Origin: a bacterium
Lineage (GTDB): Bacteria; Auribacterota; UBA3054
DNA: 60,602 bases
Assembly: GCA_017557885.1 (NCBI GenBank)
Contig: JAFYXV010000009.1
Location: forward strand, 91,049 to 151,650
Reading direction: 5' to 3'
The position numbers were made by a program, and so were the translations under genes. This document shows positions 1 through 7,204 of this stretch, one piece after another. The first letter of the stretch is position 1, and each line of letters begins with the position of its first letter. The notes under the pieces are model-generated. The model did no database searches. It had not been told where the DNA came from and was given only the letters and a program-made list of their open reading frames with translations.

Positions 1-189
1 CACCTGCTCCTCCCTGGCCTCGGCGGGTATCTCGTTCAAAGTTTTGATCTCCTTCACGGCCTCAGCCACCGCTTCCGGCTCCTTCACGCCGTTGTCGGGA
101 AGAGACGTGGCTGACTTCTCCTCCTCGCAGCCGCAGAGTATGAAAGAGCTGGCGAAGACAAAGAGCAATGTGGATTTAAAATTATGCAT
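1..189 (-). CDS. Lipoprotein, partial (C-terminus beyond window edge)
   Basis: The first 63 codons of a gene on the minus strand start with ATG at 189 and run off the left edge without a stop. The N-terminus is a short hydrophobic signal peptide ending in a lipobox-like Leu-Cys-Gly-Cys, so Cys21 is the likely lipidated residue. After it comes a Glu/Lys-rich, probably disordered stretch. The start overlaps the end of the methyltransferase gene by 8 bp, which suggests translational coupling at the end of the Tol/Exb operon. The visible part shows no recognisable domain. A Pal-like or TPR protein would fit the Tol context, but nothing seen proves it. Confidence 0.6.
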   Translation of the reverse strand, partial: MHNFKSTLLFVFASSFILCGCEEEKSATSLPDNGVKEPEAVAEAVKEIKTLNEIPAEAREEQV

Positions 190-904
190 CTTTTTCCTCC
201 TTATTTGGCCGCGTCCCCACCGCCATTATGCTCTGGGCAAAATCGCAGTGCAGGAATTTTAAAAGCGGCGCGAAAAACAAAAGTTGAATGCGTTTTTTCA
301 AAGTTAGTTTGGCCAGTCGGTGGATCTCGATCTCTTCCAGACCGAAGCGCGCCATCAGGCCAGCCAGGTCGAGATGGTGGATGGGAGCCACGTGGGAGAA
401 GTCCCGCCAGAAGACCGTGGGGTGCTCCGCGTTGGGCGTCGTCAGCATGACTTTTCCGCCGGGCTTCGTAAGGCTCGTCATCTCCCTCACCAGGTCTATT
501 TTCCCCCTGGTGTCGAGATGCTCTATGACTTCCAGGCAGACCACGATGTCGAATGTTTTCTTAATGTCCTTGATGTCGTAGTAATCCTGCTCGGTGCGGC
601 GGTCGATGTCGTAGCTCTCGTAGTCGATCTTGCCGATCACGGGGCTGAGTTTTTCCATAAGGAGCCTCGGGCCCGCGCCGAAATCCAGCACGGACAGTTT
701 CTTCGAAGCGCTTTTCTCCACTTCGTCTATGATCCATTGGGCGGCGGAGCTGGTGATAGGCAGCTTGTCGATGCGGCCCATGGACTTGCGGAATTTCTGC
801 CGCCACAGGAATATCTGGGACCAATCCTCCAGCCTCTCGTTGGAATCGGCGCCGTAATCCTTGACCTCCGGCAGTTCCTTCATGGATAATTTGTTCTCTG
901 ACAT
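182..904 (-). CDS. Class I SAM-dependent methyltransferase
   Basis: A 240-residue protein with a Rossmann methyltransferase core. Motif I is VLDFGAGP (SAM-binding glycine loop), and the motif IV region reads FDIVVCLEVIEHL followed by a PGG-type motif and TTPN, as in UbiG/Methyltransf_11/23 families. The substrate is unknown. The ATG at 904 is preferred over an upstream in-frame ATG at 931 because AAGGAG lies just before it and because 931 would overlap the tolA-like gene. It sits between the TolA-like gene and a lipoprotein in one operon. Methyl-group transfer is well supported. Small molecule, lipid or protein as target cannot be decided. Confidence 0.85.
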   Translation of the reverse strand: MSENKLSMKELPEVKDYGADSNERLEDWSQIFLWRQKFRKSMGRIDKLPITSSAAQWIIDEVEKSASKKLSVLDFGAGPRLLMEKLSPVIGKIDYESYDIDRRTEQDYYDIKDIKKTFDIVVCLEVIEHLDTRGKIDLVREMTSLTKPGGKVMLTTPNAEHPTVFWRDFSHVAPIHHLDLAGLMARFGLEEIEIHRLAKLTLKKRIQLLFFAPLLKFLHCDFAQSIMAVGTRPNKEEKDA

Positions 905-915
905 CTTGCCTCTCC

Positions 916-1857
916 TTACCTTATGTCGCACTCAAAGGGCACTTCGAATTCCAGCGTCGGTTTGGTTATGTCCGGCGGGAAGGGATTAAAGCGGGCGGAA
1001 CGCACCGCGGAAACAGCCGAGTCGTCCATGGCCTTGATGCCGCTGGACTGAACGATCCTGACGGCGGTGACTCTCCCGGCCTTTGTAAGCGTGAAGCGCA
1101 CCACGCAGACGGCCTTGTGCGGGACCTGGGAAGCCTGGGGAGTCTGCCAGGCCGATTGAATGGCGGACAAGATCTCGCCCTGGTAGTAATTGTTGATGGC
1201 CGTCGCCTGAGCGCCGGTCTCGCCTCCGGAATAAAACGACTGGGACTCCACCCTGGATGTGAGATTGCGGGCGGTCTGATCCAGCTCCCGGGAGATCTTT
1301 TCCAGATTGTCGGACTGGGTGACGGTGGTCACGCTCTCCAGGTTGTGGCCGACCGCGTCTATCGGCTTTGCGGTAGTTTCGGTCTTGGGTTTGCTGGGAG
1401 TCTCCTTGGAGGGCGTGCTTTTGCCGTCGTCCTTTTTGGCGGTCTTGGCCTGGGTGCGCCGCTTCTCCGCGCGTTCCTGCTGCTTTTTCTTGATGAAATC
1501 AGGCATTTCGGAAACGTTGGCGTCTTTTTTCTCGACCTTTTTTTCCGGTTTCTTCTCGGACTTTTTCTCCGGCGGTTTCTCCACTTTCTTCTCCGGCTTC
1601 TTTTCCGGGGGTTTCTCAACTTTCTTTTCCTGTTTCGGTTCAGGAGGAGTCTCCACCTTCTTCTCGACTTTCTTCTCCGGTGCGGGCGGCGCCGGAACGG
1701 CGCTCTTGGGGACCTCCGTCAGGGTGACCTTGGCCTGGATGCCCATCAGCTTCGGCTGCGGCTCGCTGAGAGACGCGGCGACGATGAGTCCAAGGAAGAC
1801 CAGAAGGTGGCCTACGAAGGAGCAGAAGAAATATGAGAAGGGCATTTTATTCCGCAT
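916..1857 (-). CDS. TolA/TonB-type periplasmic energy-transducing protein
   Basis: A 313-residue protein with one N-terminal membrane anchor (about residues 8-30), a long Pro/Glu/Lys linker (about 50-120, tandem PEKK-like units), a Gln/Thr-rich middle, and a C-terminal TonB/TolA-type domain (about 220-313) containing VVRFTLTKAGRVTAVRIVQSSG and a terminal FNPFPPD segment. This is the TolA/TonB layout: inner-membrane anchor, periplasm-spanning arm, and a C-terminal domain that contacts outer-membrane partners. It directly follows two ExbD/TolR genes and a TolQ gene, so it should be driven by that proton channel. TolA and TonB cannot be separated from sequence alone. Confidence 0.85.
   Translation of the reverse strand: MRNKMPFSYFFCSFVGHLLVFLGLIVAASLSEPQPKLMGIQAKVTLTEVPKSAVPAPPAPEKKVEKKVETPPEPKQEKKVEKPPEKKPEKKVEKPPEKKSEKKPEKKVEKKDANVSEMPDFIKKKQQERAEKRRTQAKTAKKDDGKSTPSKETPSKPKTETTAKPIDAVGHNLESVTTVTQSDNLEKISRELDQTARNLTSRVESQSFYSGGETGAQATAINNYYQGEILSAIQSAWQTPQASQVPHKAVCVVRFTLTKAGRVTAVRIVQSSGIKAMDDSAVSAVRSARFNPFPPDITKPTLEFEVPFECDIR
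1512..1680 (-). repeat. Low-complexity Pro-Glu-Lys repeat in the TolA/TonB-like gene
   Basis: Short tandem units encoding PEKKxEKK-type sequence, seen on the plus strand as repeated tttctt/ctccgg blocks. They encode the extended, charged periplasmic arm. Such repeats vary in copy number between strains in TonB/TolA proteins. Confidence 0.7.
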
Positions 1858-1858
1858 C

Positions 1859-2323
1859 TTATTTTTTCTCGCCCGCGGTTTCCGTTGCGAAATAGGAGGT
1901 GTCCACCCCTATTTCCCTAAGGTGGTTAACAAGTTCAAGAACGTTGCCGTAACGGAAGCGCCTGTCGACTCTGATGATCACTTCCAGTTTGTTGGTGGGA
2001 GTCTCCTTTTCCTTCAGGGACTGGATCTCTTTTTTCAGGGAGCCGAAGGGGTCCAGGCGGTCCATCTCCCTGTCGTTGCAGTAAAGGACGCCGTTGGTCA
2101 GGCCGCTGACTTCGTCCACGCTCTGCTGCATGCTGATGACGGCGGCGTAATCGGGCTGCTCGAAAGTCATGGGCGAGGCTTTTGGCAACGAAACGTCCAC
2201 GCCCTGCTCCATCAGCGGCACCAGCAGAATGAACATGATGAGGACCGTCATGGTGACGTCCACGAGGGAGGTCACGGTGATCCTGGCGTCCTCAGTTCCC
2301 CGGCGGTCGCGCAAGACGCTCAT
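1859..2323 (-). CDS. ExbD/TolR family proton-channel subunit (second copy)
   Basis: A 154-residue protein with an N-terminal cytoplasmic patch, one membrane segment containing the conserved Asp (TSLVDVTMTVLIMFILL) and a periplasmic domain with the IRVDRRFRYGNVLELVNHLREIG segment typical of ExbD/TolR. In this family the membrane Asp takes part in proton flow through the TolQ/ExbB ring. It overlaps the preceding exbD by 4 bp (2320-2323) and is followed at once by the TolA/TonB-like gene. The membrane helix is nearly identical to that of the neighbouring paralogue, while the periplasmic domains differ. Confidence 0.9.
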   Translation of the reverse strand: MSVLRDRRGTEDARITVTSLVDVTMTVLIMFILLVPLMEQGVDVSLPKASPMTFEQPDYAAVISMQQSVDEVSGLTNGVLYCNDREMDRLDPFGSLKKEIQSLKEKETPTNKLEVIIRVDRRFRYGNVLELVNHLREIGVDTSYFATETAGEKK

Positions 2324-2745
2324 TTGTCCCCCAACCCCACGGCTACGCCTGCGCTGTAGGCGGCGTCCATCAGCCGGATAACGTATTCATAGGGAAAGTC
2401 CGCGTCGGCCCTTATGATGACGGCAAGGTCTTTTTTCTGGGCTTTCATCTCGCAAAGAGTCTGGTAGAGCTTGTCGAAAGGTTTTTCCGGCCCCATGACG
2501 GTGTTGCCAAGCTTCACGACTCCGTAGCCGGTCTCCTTGGATTTCGTCAGGGAAACGATCAGCGGCTCCTCCGGATCAACCGAAGAGCTGACGGCGTCGG
2601 AGGACGGATGCTCTATCTTCAGCCCCTGCTCCAATACGGGGGCTATCAGGATGAACATGATCAGGACCGTCATGGTCACGTCCACCAACGACGTAACGTT
2701 AAGGTCGGCCTCTTCGTTGCCGCGTCTTTTCGCCAGAAGGCTCAC
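2320..2745 (-). CDS. ExbD/TolR family proton-channel subunit (first copy)
   Basis: A 141-residue protein with an N-terminal positive patch, a TSLVDVTMTVLIMFIL membrane helix with the key Asp, and a short periplasmic domain ending with IIRADADFPYEYVIRLMDAAYSAG, the hallmark ExbD/TolR tail. It lies 12 bp downstream of the TolQ/ExbB gene and overlaps the next exbD by 4 bp, so one polycistronic mRNA is expected. With its paralogue it probably forms a channel carrying two non-identical TolR-type subunits. Confidence 0.9.
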   Translation of the reverse strand: MSLLAKRRGNEEADLNVTSLVDVTMTVLIMFILIAPVLEQGLKIEHPSSDAVSSSVDPEEPLIVSLTKSKETGYGVVKLGNTVMGPEKPFDKLYQTLCEMKAQKKDLAVIIRADADFPYEYVIRLMDAAYSAGVAVGLGDK

Positions 2746-2757
2746 TTATTCACCTCT

Positions 2758-3444
2758 TCAGTTGTTTTCAGACTGCTGTTCTCTTTCCAGCGCGCGGCTG
2801 AGCCTGGCCGTCAGAAGCCTGGCGAACTCTTCCAAAAGAACGATCTGGGCGTTGACGCGTCCGCGCAGGTAATAGAACATGGCCGCGGAAGGAATGGCCA
2901 CCACAAGGCCGGCCACGGTGGTGATAAGAGCCACAGAGATGCCCGGGGCCACGGTGCTGATGGTGGTGTTGCCGCTGCCAACCATGCCGCGGAAGGAAAG
3001 CGTAAGGCCCCAGACGGTCCCGAAAAGACCCATCATGGGAGCCAGCATCGCCGTCACGGAAAAGAAGGTCAAGCCGCTTTCCATCTCGTTTATTTCCCTC
3101 GAGAGAGCCGCGTCCATTATTTGCCCGGCCTGCGCGATGTCAGAGTTGCTGGCCGGCCCCTCCGCGAAAAGGAACTCCATGGCCGCCCTGTACAGGCGGT
3201 AGACCGGAGTTTCCGTGGAAGAGGGAAGATCGCGGTACATCTGGGCGAAATCCCTGGTGAACTGCGCTCTGAAATCCCTGAGCCTTTTCGCCAGGCGGGC
3301 GTTGGCTTCCTCCAGTTTTCCGAAGCAGACGCATTTGAAAACAAAAAAGCACCAACAGTAGATCGACAAAAGGGCCAGGATGAGCATGTCGATCTTGCCG
3401 AAAGTGTCGAAATCTCTGTAAACGTTAACGATCTCTTGCCACAT
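2758..3444 (-). CDS. TolQ/ExbB family proton-channel protein
   Basis: A 228-residue inner-membrane protein with an N-terminal helix (about 17-38), a cytoplasmic region, and the MotA/TolQ/ExbB core. The core includes FFSVTAMLAPMMGLFGTVWGL and a last helix with APGISVALITTVAGLVVAIPS. These GxxGTVWG and ALxTTxxGLxVAIP motifs define the family, which forms the pentameric ring around the ExbD/TolR helices and harvests the proton gradient. It lies 6 bp after serS and starts the Tol-like gene block. No TolB or Pal gene is visible here. Confidence 0.92.
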   Translation of the reverse strand: MWQEIVNVYRDFDTFGKIDMLILALLSIYCWCFFVFKCVCFGKLEEANARLAKRLRDFRAQFTRDFAQMYRDLPSSTETPVYRLYRAAMEFLFAEGPASNSDIAQAGQIMDAALSREINEMESGLTFFSVTAMLAPMMGLFGTVWGLTLSFRGMVGSGNTTISTVAPGISVALITTVAGLVVAIPSAAMFYYLRGRVNAQIVLLEEFARLLTARLSRALEREQQSENN

Positions 3445-3450
3445 AGTTTT

Positions 3451-4758
3451 TTACTTTTCCGGTTCGATGATTTCTAAGCCGTCCATGTAGGGACGCAGTA
3501 CTTCGGGGATGACTACGCTGCCGTCTTTCTGCTGGTAATTTTCCAAAACAGCCACCCAGGTGCGGCCCACAGCCAGTCCGGAGCCGTTCAAGGTATGGGC
3601 GAACTGGGGCTTGGAACCGTCGGAGGGACGATAGCGGATGTTCGCTCTCCTGGCCTGGAAATCCCAGCAGTTGGAGCAGGAAGAGATCTCCCTGAAAGTG
3701 TTTTGTCCGGGCAGCCAGACTTCCACGTCGTAGGTCTTGCAGGCCGAGAAGCCCATGTCGGAAGTGCACAGCGCCACCACCCTGTGAGCGATGCCCAGCT
3801 TCTGCAGGATGCGGGAAGCGTTCTCCGTCATGATCTCCAAAGCTTCCATGGAAGTCTCCGGAGTCGTGATGTTGACCATCTCCACCTTGTAGAACTGGTG
3901 CACTCTGATGATGCCCCTGGTGTCCTTGCCGTAGGAGCCGGCCTCGGAGCGGAAGCAGGGCGTCAGGGAAGTGTAGCGCAGCGGAAGATCTTTCTCATCA
4001 AGCGTGTCGTTGCGGTGGAGGTTGACCAGCGGCACTTCGGAAGTCGGGATAAGGTACATGGGCTTTTCCCATTCCACGTGGAAAAGATCTTCCTGGAATT
4101 TCGGCAGCTGGCCGCTGCCGTACAAAGTCTCGTCGCTGACGATCAGGGGAACTTCAAATTCCGTGTAGCCTTCGTGCTTCGTGTGCTCGTCCAGCATGAA
4201 GTTCTCCAGGGCGCGCTCCAGCTTGGCGCCGGCGCCCTTCAAGACCGAGAAGCGGGCGCCGCTCAGCTTGGCGGCTCTCTCAAGATCCAGGATGCCGAGC
4301 TTTTCGCCGATCTCGAAATGCTGCTTGGGCTCGAAATCGAAACTGGGGATCTCCCCCACTCTCCTGACTTCCACATTGTCGTCCTCGGAATCGCCTATGG
4401 GCGTTGTGGCGTCGGGGATGTTGGGGATCCTGTCGATGAGATATTTGACTTTTTCCTCCGCATCCTCTTTGGTCTTTTCAGCCTGGTCAAGCTTTTCCTT
4501 TATCTCCTGGACCAAAGACCTCAGATCGTCGGCGTCCTCGCCCTTGGAGCGTTTCATGCCGATCTCCTTGGAGAGCTGGTTGCGGCTCTGCTGCAAGCCT
4601 TCCAGCGCCTTGATCTCGTCTCTCCTCAGCTTGTCGTTGACCATGAGCTGCTCGAGGGCGTCGTCCAGATTGTTGCGGTTCGTTCCCGCCGGGTAGCGCG
4701 TCAATAATTTGGCGCGGACTTCCTCGTAATTTTCCCTGATGAATTTGATGTCAAGCAT
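3451..4758 (-). CDS. serS: Seryl-tRNA synthetase
   Basis: A 435-residue class II aminoacyl-tRNA synthetase that charges tRNA-Ser. It starts with the classic MLDIKFIRENYEEV and a long antiparallel coiled coil (about 30-105) that reads the tRNA-Ser long arm. It then has class II motifs, including a motif-2 region PCFRSEAGSYGKDTRGIIRVHQFYKVE and a C-terminal motif-3 region LNGSGLAVGRTWVAVLENYQ. ATG 4758 is chosen over the longer frame because it matches the family N-terminus and has TGAGG upstream. It sits between ddl and tolQ in one operon. Confidence 0.97.
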   Translation of the reverse strand: MLDIKFIRENYEEVRAKLLTRYPAGTNRNNLDDALEQLMVNDKLRRDEIKALEGLQQSRNQLSKEIGMKRSKGEDADDLRSLVQEIKEKLDQAEKTKEDAEEKVKYLIDRIPNIPDATTPIGDSEDDNVEVRRVGEIPSFDFEPKQHFEIGEKLGILDLERAAKLSGARFSVLKGAGAKLERALENFMLDEHTKHEGYTEFEVPLIVSDETLYGSGQLPKFQEDLFHVEWEKPMYLIPTSEVPLVNLHRNDTLDEKDLPLRYTSLTPCFRSEAGSYGKDTRGIIRVHQFYKVEMVNITTPETSMEALEIMTENASRILQKLGIAHRVVALCTSDMGFSACKTYDVEVWLPGQNTFREISSCSNCWDFQARRANIRYRPSDGSKPQFAHTLNGSGLAVGRTWVAVLENYQQKDGSVVIPEVLRPYMDGLEIIEPEK

Positions 4759-4765
4759 AGTTTCC

Positions 4766-5788
4766 TCAACAGTTATTATTTGCGGATCTGATGGCCTCTT
4801 CGACCATTTCGTCCAATATTTGCGAAAAATCAATACCGACGTTCCTGGCGACGCCGGGAAGGATGGAAGCGGCGGACATGCCCGGGATCGTGTTGGTCTC
4901 CAAAGCGAAGACCTCCTCCTTGTCGTTGACCATGAAATCGGTCCTGGAAACTCCGGCGCATCTCAGGGCCTGGTGGCACTTGACCGCCGCCTCCCTTATT
5001 TTGTCGCTAAGTTCCCCGCTTATCCTGGCCGGAGTTATCTCTTCGGAACTGCCCTTGGTGTATTTGGCCTTGAAATCGAAAAGCACGCCCGTCCTGCTGA
5101 CGATCTCCGTCACAGGCATGGCGCAGGGGCATCCCTTCCTGGTTATGACCACGCAGGTGAACTCCCGTCCCTTTACGAATTCCTCCAAAAGGTAAAGGCT
5201 GCCGTTTTTCCAGAATTCCGGCGTCTTCTCCCGCAGCTCGTTTTCGTTTTGCAAAAGCCAGAGCCCGAAGCTGGAGCCCGAGGCCAGGGGCTTGGCGATC
5301 AAAGGATAACTTAAGGAAGCCTTCCTCACTTCTTCCGCCGGATCGTCCATAGCGCAAACAGTCACGCCCCTGGGGATCCTGACGCCGGCGGCGGCGTACA
5401 AAAGTTTCGCTATGTCCTTTTCCATGGCCACCGCGGAAGCGGTGACGCCGCTGTGAGTGAAGGGTATCCCGAGAGTTGACAGGAAACCCTGGAAAGCGCC
5501 GTCCTCGCCGCCCCGGCCGTGCAAAGCCAGAAGCGCGGCCTCGGCTCCCCAGGCCAAAACTTCGCTGAAGACCTCCGTGAGGTTTCTGTAAACGCTGTCC
5601 TTGAGATTCTCCTCGTCCGGGGAAACGCCCTCGGGCAGGAAGGCCGCCCGGCGGTCAGCGTTCAGCACCACCGCCCGTTTTGAATATTTGCCGGCCGGAA
5701 GCTCTTGGAAAGCGTTCAAGCCCGATCTCAGGGAGACCGGCGCCTCCGGGCTCCAGCCGCCCATGACCACTATGACTTTTCTTTTCAT
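4766..5788 (-). CDS. ddl: D-alanine--D-alanine ligase
   Basis: A 340-residue ATP-grasp ligase that makes D-Ala-D-Ala for peptidoglycan. Visible motifs are the N-terminal VVMGGWSPEAPVSLRSG (the family's GGxSxExxVSxxSG loop), HGRGGEDGAFQGFLSTLGIPFTHSGVTASAVAMEK, the ATP-grasp SGSSFGLWLL region, and the C-terminal SRTDFMVNDKEEVFALETNTIPGMS metal-binding segment. The start at 5788 lies 3 nt after the cvpA stop and has GGGGG upstream. An in-frame TTG at 5803 is less likely. Its presence implies a peptidoglycan cell wall. Confidence 0.95.
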   Translation of the reverse strand: MKRKVIVVMGGWSPEAPVSLRSGLNAFQELPAGKYSKRAVVLNADRRAAFLPEGVSPDEENLKDSVYRNLTEVFSEVLAWGAEAALLALHGRGGEDGAFQGFLSTLGIPFTHSGVTASAVAMEKDIAKLLYAAAGVRIPRGVTVCAMDDPAEEVRKASLSYPLIAKPLASGSSFGLWLLQNENELREKTPEFWKNGSLYLLEEFVKGREFTCVVITRKGCPCAMPVTEIVSRTGVLFDFKAKYTKGSSEEITPARISGELSDKIREAAVKCHQALRCAGVSRTDFMVNDKEEVFALETNTIPGMSAASILPGVARNVGIDFSQILDEMVEEAIRSANNNC

Positions 5789-5790
5789 GC

Positions 5791-6453
5791 TTAATGCCCC
5801 CAAATTCCCCTTTCGTCATCGAAAGCGCTGTCCTCCTGATCATCCTGAACATCCTGATCCTCCCGGACCTCCTCGTCAAAGGCGGAATGATTGCCGGCCA
5901 AGGGATGGCCTTCCGGCAGGATCACAGCGAATTTCGGAAACCGGCGGACCGTCCAGTCCGTTATGGCCATGGAAACGGAGTATCCCTGGCTGGACTGCAG
6001 GATGGCGTCGTACTTGGCCAGACCCTCGTCGTTGGCCTGGGAAGCGACGAGCGTCCTGGACCAGACGAGCCCGATGCAAAGCATGACGCAAAGGAAAACT
6101 CCCACCGCCGCGCCGCAGATCATTCCCAGGAAGCGGTCGCTGAAGCGCAGGTTCAATGCGTTCATAAGCTTGCGCTTCACAAACTCCGCCAGGGAGGTCA
6201 GGATGAAGTAGAGGATCAGGATCATCAGAAAACCCGCCACGAACTTCGAGGTGAGAAGGCTCACCAGAAAATTCCCTTTCCAGGGTTCTGTCAAAGCCTG
6301 AAACTCTTCCAGACAGGGCGAAAGGAAAAGCGCCACCAACCACACGGAAAGGAAAAGGGAGAAAAAGGTGATCAGAGGCGACAGTACGCCCCGCATGATC
6401 CCGATGGTCATGCAGAGCACCAATACCAAGAGTAAGATAATATCCAGATACAT
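5791..6453 (-). CDS. cvpA: CvpA family membrane protein
   Basis: A 220-residue protein with four predicted membrane helices in the first about 130 residues, starting with LDIILLLVLVLCMTIGIMRGVLSPLITFFSLFLS, the usual CvpA opening (D.......GxxRG). An acidic soluble tail (Asp/Glu-rich, about 180-220) follows. CvpA proteins are linked to colicin V production and envelope maintenance, and their precise role is unclear. This is the first gene of the minus-strand operon. A TATAAT lies only 8 nt before the ATG and no Shine-Dalgarno is seen, so the mRNA is probably leaderless. Confidence 0.85.
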   Translation of the reverse strand: MYLDIILLLVLVLCMTIGIMRGVLSPLITFFSLFLSVWLVALFLSPCLEEFQALTEPWKGNFLVSLLTSKFVAGFLMILILYFILTSLAEFVKRKLMNALNLRFSDRFLGMICGAAVGVFLCVMLCIGLVWSRTLVASQANDEGLAKYDAILQSSQGYSVSMAITDWTVRRFPKFAVILPEGHPLAGNHSAFDEEVREDQDVQDDQEDSAFDDERGIWGH

Positions 6454-6461
6454 ATCTTTAC

Positions 6462-6467
6462 ATTATA
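6462..6467 (-). promoter_or_regulatory. -10 box of the cvpA operon
   Basis: TATAAT on the minus strand, 8 nt before the cvpA ATG. A TTGCAT lies 16 nt further upstream as a fair -35. The predicted start of transcription is 0-2 nt before the ATG. Confidence 0.6.
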
Positions 6468-6559
6468 CTATAAATTTGACGGGATGCAAATTACCGGCCG
6501 GACGTTTGCTGAATCCCTTTTCCATACAAGGTTTTCCCCTTGGGGCGTCCCTCTTTTTG

Positions 6560-6576
6560 CCTGTGTTTGACACAGG
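6560..6576 (+). promoter_or_regulatory. Inverted repeat overlapping a Shine-Dalgarno sequence
   Basis: A 7-bp perfect inverted repeat, CCTGTGT-TTG-ACACAGG. Its right arm overlaps the start of the AGGAGG (6574-6579) that serves the small ORF at 6586. If it forms in the mRNA it would partly mask the ribosome site. Confidence 0.45.
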
Positions 6577-6585
6577 AGGAAAAAG

Positions 6586-6666
6586 ATGGGAAAATCAAGA
6601 CGATCAATCAAAACCGCGAGAACGTCATGCTTGTCAGAAAAACCTGCCTGGAAACTCCCCGCCTGA
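6586..6666 (+). CDS. Small upstream ORF (26 residues) ahead of the GNAT gene
   Basis: ATG at 6586 is preceded by the best Shine-Dalgarno in the region (AGGAGG, 6 nt spacing) and opens a 26-codon basic peptide (MGKSRRSIKTAR...) ending in TGA at 6664-6666. It is in a different frame from the acetyltransferase gene and overlaps its first 40 nt. It may be a leader peptide that couples translation of the GNAT gene, or it may show that a frameshift separates the true start from the body. No homology is recognised. Confidence 0.35.
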   Translation: MGKSRRSIKTARTSCLSEKPAWKLPA

Positions 6667-7151
6667 CCCTCAGGCCCTTTTTGGAAAGCGATTATCAAAA
6701 AGCCGTCGAACTTTTCAAAGACCCGAAAGTTTACGCCACCTACATGCTTCCGGACCTCAGGACTGAGGAGGAAAGCCGCAAATTGTTCAATTACTTTCAG
6801 AAGGCCTCCAACGACCTCAACGCCTTCGTTTACGCCGTAAGCTATCAGAACGCCTTCGCGGGTTTCATAAACCACGTGACGAAAGACGAGGAGTCCATCG
6901 AAGTGGGCTACTGCATCCATCCTGAGTACCAGAACCGGGGATTTGCCACCGAGGCACTGAAAGCCGCCCTGGAAGAGCTCTTCCGCATAGGCTACAAGGT
7001 CGTCAAAGCCGGCCACTTCAAAGAAAACTTGGCCAGCGGAAGGGTGATGCAAAAAGCCGGCATGAAAAAGGTGGAAAAGGTCGAGAAGATCGCCTACCGG
7101 GGAAGAGATCACGAAGTGGTCTGCTACGAGATCAGAAAAGATCAAAGATAA
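6627..7151 (+). CDS. GNAT family N-acetyltransferase (RimJ/RimL-like)
   Basis: A 174-residue acetyl-CoA-dependent acetyltransferase. It opens with the typical ETPRLTLRPFLESDY strand, and the acetyl-CoA loop is seen in VGYCIHPEYQNRGFATEALKAALEELF (about 90-120), followed by N.AS.RVMQKAGM, as in RimJ/RimL/SpeG-like enzymes. These acetylate protein N-termini or small amines, and the target here is unknown. ATG 6627 is the only ATG in frame but has a weak ribosome site. The strong site upstream serves the out-of-frame ATG at 6586. It ends at a bidirectional terminator. Confidence 0.85.
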   Translation: MLVRKTCLETPRLTLRPFLESDYQKAVELFKDPKVYATYMLPDLRTEEESRKLFNYFQKASNDLNAFVYAVSYQNAFAGFINHVTKDEESIEVGYCIHPEYQNRGFATEALKAALEELFRIGYKVVKAGHFKENLASGRVMQKAGMKKVEKVEKIAYRGRDHEVVCYEIRKDQR

Positions 7152-7183
7152 AAAAACGGCTTCCTTTTCGGGAAGCCGTTTTT
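7152..7183. terminator. Bidirectional rho-independent terminator
   Basis: A 13-bp stem aaaaacggcttcc / ggaagccgttttt with a 6-nt loop and T-tracts on both strands. It lies between the convergent GNAT and GH97 genes. Confidence 0.9.
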
Positions 7184-7204
7184 GCAGCGAAACATTTTCG
7201 AGAG

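Noticed and set aside
6540-6626. TTG start giving a GNAT protein with 29 extra N-terminal residues
   Set aside because: The added residues do not belong to the family and the TTG has no ribosome site.
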